Below are positions 62,332 to 64,000 of a stretch of 64,000 nucleotides of DNA, in pieces; within the stretch, counting starts at the first letter, position 1, and each line of letters begins with the position of its first letter. A program made the translations under genes and the position numbers. This DNA is from Anaerolineales bacterium (lineage in GTDB: Bacteria; Chloroflexota; Anaerolineae; 4572-78; J111), in the NCBI GenBank assembly GCA_015075185.1, contig JABTUW010000001.1, forward strand, positions 186,001 to 250,000, read 5' to 3'. The notes under the pieces are model-generated. The model was not told the DNA's origin. It searched no databases and worked only from the letters and a program-made list of their open reading frames with translations.

Positions 62332-62853
62332 ATGCAGAAGTTTGAAATTGTACCCCAGCACCTCTTTCGGGCTGAAGCCAGTAAGCTTATCCCTGTTTTT
62401 GGGATAGAATTGGTTGCCATTCATCACCTGGGCAGTATCAGCCGCTCAGAAATGAACGCCAAGCCGGTCGTCGAGATTTGGGTTGAAGTAGGCGACATCA
62501 TCCAGCTCACTAATATTGACCTGCTGGCCGAACTCCCCGAGGGTGAAGTGATTATAGATCAATTTACCCAAAAAATGGTCGAACTGGGCTACATGCCACG
62601 CGGTGAGCAAGGTCTGGCCGGGCGGCGTTTCTTCAGCAAAGATTCAGATCCGGCGGCGACCTATCACGTCCACATTTATCAATTTGGTCATTTTCAACCG
62701 GGTTATCAGCAAAGCCCGGACGACTGGGGCTTCCTTATGCAGTGGCTGGCCGAGCCGGAAGGTGTTTTTCTTGCCCCCTCAAAACCGGCCAAAGCTCGCC
62801 GCACGAGCGATAGTTTTAGTGTGGCTGCAACCATTGATTATAGTGGTCTTTAA
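62332..62853 (+). CDS. GrpB-like (UPF0157) protein, divergent
   Basis: 173 residues, very strong ribosome site (AAGGAGATATCCG). The family pattern is VAIHHLGSISRSEMNAKPVVEIWVEV, corresponding to the usual IGSTSVPGLAAKPIIDI, and RRFFSK...YHVHIYQFGH near 130. The central Gly-Ser/Pro-Gly residues are altered (S-I-S-R). GrpB relates to nucleotidyltransferase-like folds. It may have lost the typical active site. Confidence 0.72.
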   Translation: MQKFEIVPQHLFRAEASKLIPVFGIELVAIHHLGSISRSEMNAKPVVEIWVEVGDIIQLTNIDLLAELPEGEVIIDQFTQKMVELGYMPRGEQGLAGRRFFSKDSDPAATYHVHIYQFGHFQPGYQQSPDDWGFLMQWLAEPEGVFLAPSKPAKARRTSDSFSVAATIDYSGL

Positions 62854-63061
62854 TATGATACGCCTCCGTCATTTTGTCCCGACGCCAATATGGATCGGGT
62901 TGATCAAGACGGTGGAGCCGCCTGACCCGACCGCTTGGCAAGGAGGAAGGTCCGCCCTATGGTCTGGACAAACCACAGGCGGTAATTACCCTGAAAACAG
63001 CGGATAAAACCTAAATCTGTTAGCTTATCACGCTCAGAGTGTCCCAAGTCGAGGCGCTGGC
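62854..63061. other. Gap between GrpB-like and monooxygenase genes
   Basis: About 208 bases between convergent genes. No coding frame longer than 50 codons with support, and no clear terminator, is visible. Confidence 0.3.
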
Positions 63062-64000
63062 CTAACGATGCATCGTTTCTGAGATATTGGACGCGATGTG
63101 TTGGGCAGATTCGCTCACACCGAGCAGGAAGCCAGATTTCTCCGAGGGCATCCAGGGCATGCCGACGAAGTATAAGCCCGTATAGCTGGTCACACCGTTC
63201 GTCTGGATGGGAAAACCATCTTCATCGCGAACCGGCAGCTTAACCAGGCTATAGTCGAAGGTATAGCCCATCGCCCAGATGACAATGTTGATACCTTCTG
63301 CCTTCAAATCGAGTGCCTCGATAAGGGGTTGCTCGTAACCGTCGCGCAGTTGGGGCATCTCCTCTGCCGGCGCGTCGAGTCCATTCGCCTGGATGTAACC
63401 GTCAATCGCTTTCAGAACTTCAAGCTCGAACTGGTCGGCTTTGGCCAGGTTTTCGGGTAAGTCAGGCGCAAGCGCAACCTTGTCGCCTGCTGCGCCACGC
63501 AGGTGGCCTAACAGGGTCATGCCGTCGCGGGCAAATTGATGTAGGTTAATCGTATGCCCACCATTCGTACCTGAAACGTGCGGGATACCTTCGAATTTCG
63601 ACATGCCGGGCGGCAACTGGTCGGGCGTAAGGTCGAAGAAGCCGACTTCATGCAGCCACTCGATGATATCCCGGCCACGATAACGCCGGGGCACTCGGCC
63701 TGCACTGCCGGTACACAGGAAGACTTTCCGGCCACTTTGAAAGAGTTCCTCGGCAATCTGGCAGCCTGACTGCGCGCTGCCGACGATAAGCACTGCGCCT
63801 GCTGGCAGCGATCCGGGATGGCGATAGGCGCTACTATGGAGTTGGGTGATGCCGGGTGACAAATCCGCGGCAAACTGCGGCATCTTCGGCTGCTGAAAAA
63901 AGCCGGTCGCCATCACGACATTGTTTGCCTTGAAGGTACGTCCAGACGTTTGAACGCGATAGCTTTTAGAATTCATCGGCTCAACCGAGACCACGCGTGC
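63062..64000 (-). CDS. Flavin-containing monooxygenase (CzcO-like), 5' end beyond the window
   Basis: The minus-strand frame is open to base 64000, so the N-terminal FAD-binding part lies outside. The visible ~312 residues contain VVMATGFFQQPKMP, a second nucleotide-binding motif LIVGSAQSGCQIAEEL (NADPH site, G-x-A/G-x-S-G), and the C-terminal WAMGYTFDYSLVKLP, YFVGMPWMPSEKSGFL. It matches putative flavoprotein monooxygenases of the CzcO type. Substrate unknown. Confidence 0.87.
   Translation of the reverse strand, partial: ARVVSVEPMNSKSYRVQTSGRTFKANNVVMATGFFQQPKMPQFAADLSPGITQLHSSAYRHPGSLPAGAVLIVGSAQSGCQIAEELFQSGRKVFLCTGSAGRVPRRYRGRDIIEWLHEVGFFDLTPDQLPPGMSKFEGIPHVSGTNGGHTINLHQFARDGMTLLGHLRGAAGDKVALAPDLPENLAKADQFELEVLKAIDGYIQANGLDAPAEEMPQLRDGYEQPLIEALDLKAEGINIVIWAMGYTFDYSLVKLPVRDEDGFPIQTNGVTSYTGLYFVGMPWMPSEKSGFLLGVSESAQHIASNISETMHR

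Overview
The window looks like chromosomal DNA of a GC-rich bacterium of the phylum Chloroflexota, probably Anaerolineae-like. This is inferred from gene content, not from any marker search. The supporting signs are long multi-PAS/GAF histidine kinases, a folate-dependent TrmFO, a RecG with a long N-terminal extension beside coaD, an rpmF-DUF177 pair near the fatty-acid kinase genes (FakA/DegV), a RACo-type ferredoxin-ASKHA protein, Ser/Thr/Pro-rich lipoproteins, and STAND and ROCO proteins. No rRNA, tRNA, CRISPR array or intact insertion sequence was seen.

Layout. 1-4882 holds signalling genes: the end of a double-receiver protein and a 1.4-kresidue hybrid kinase. 4980-6370 is a graveyard of truncated genes (HAD phosphatase, GT4 glycosyltransferase, NAD-sugar epimerase). 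6842-16517 is an accessory island with a stress flavour: a membrane protein with one CXXCH motif, DUF3309, an ABC-2 exporter, an SDR, a YciE/F ferritin-like protein, an XRE-STAND ATPase, an excisionase-like HTH, a STAS protein, a glutaredoxin-like protein and a degenerate receiver. 16778-25000 is metabolic and miscellaneous: trans-3-hydroxy-L-proline dehydratase, a CGNR regulator, a secreted FGE-domain protein, a zinc alcohol dehydrogenase, a membrane-anchored hydrolase, DUF952 and a cyclic-2,3-diphosphoglycerate-synthetase-like GTPase.

25059-38641 is mostly a minus-strand housekeeping run: tatC, a TatA/B protein, nusB, fabG, fabD, rpmF, DUF177, a coiled-coil protein, coaD, recG, DegV, FakA, rlmN and an EcsC-like protein, with rpmB alone on the plus strand. 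38952-42921 is a second accessory patch: a small protein overlapping a nucleotidyltransferase, then a 12-LRR Roc-COR GTPase ending in an effector-associated/death-like domain. 43015-50480 (minus) carries a TGS-uridine-kinase fusion, two M42 peptidases, an FHA protein, a RACo-like protein and two small conserved genes. 50617-64000 contains TrmFO, a histidine kinase, two class I aminotransferases, an AT-rich orphan with a possible PD-(D/E)XK core, a DUF433/DUF5615 toxin-antitoxin pair, a SPOUT methyltransferase, GNAT and Nudix proteins, a four-repeat lipoprotein, a lone cNMP-binding protein, a GrpB-like protein and the end of a flavin monooxygenase.

Many gene borders carry imperfect hairpins built from short reiterated words. 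One such word array lies inside the coding frame of the SPOUT methyltransferase. The accessory genes most worth follow-up are the ROCO GTPase with its nucleotidyltransferase pair, the AT-rich orphan at 54695, the XRE-STAND gene with helically phased upstream repeats, and the repeated hairpin-plus-box elements of 4901-7746.
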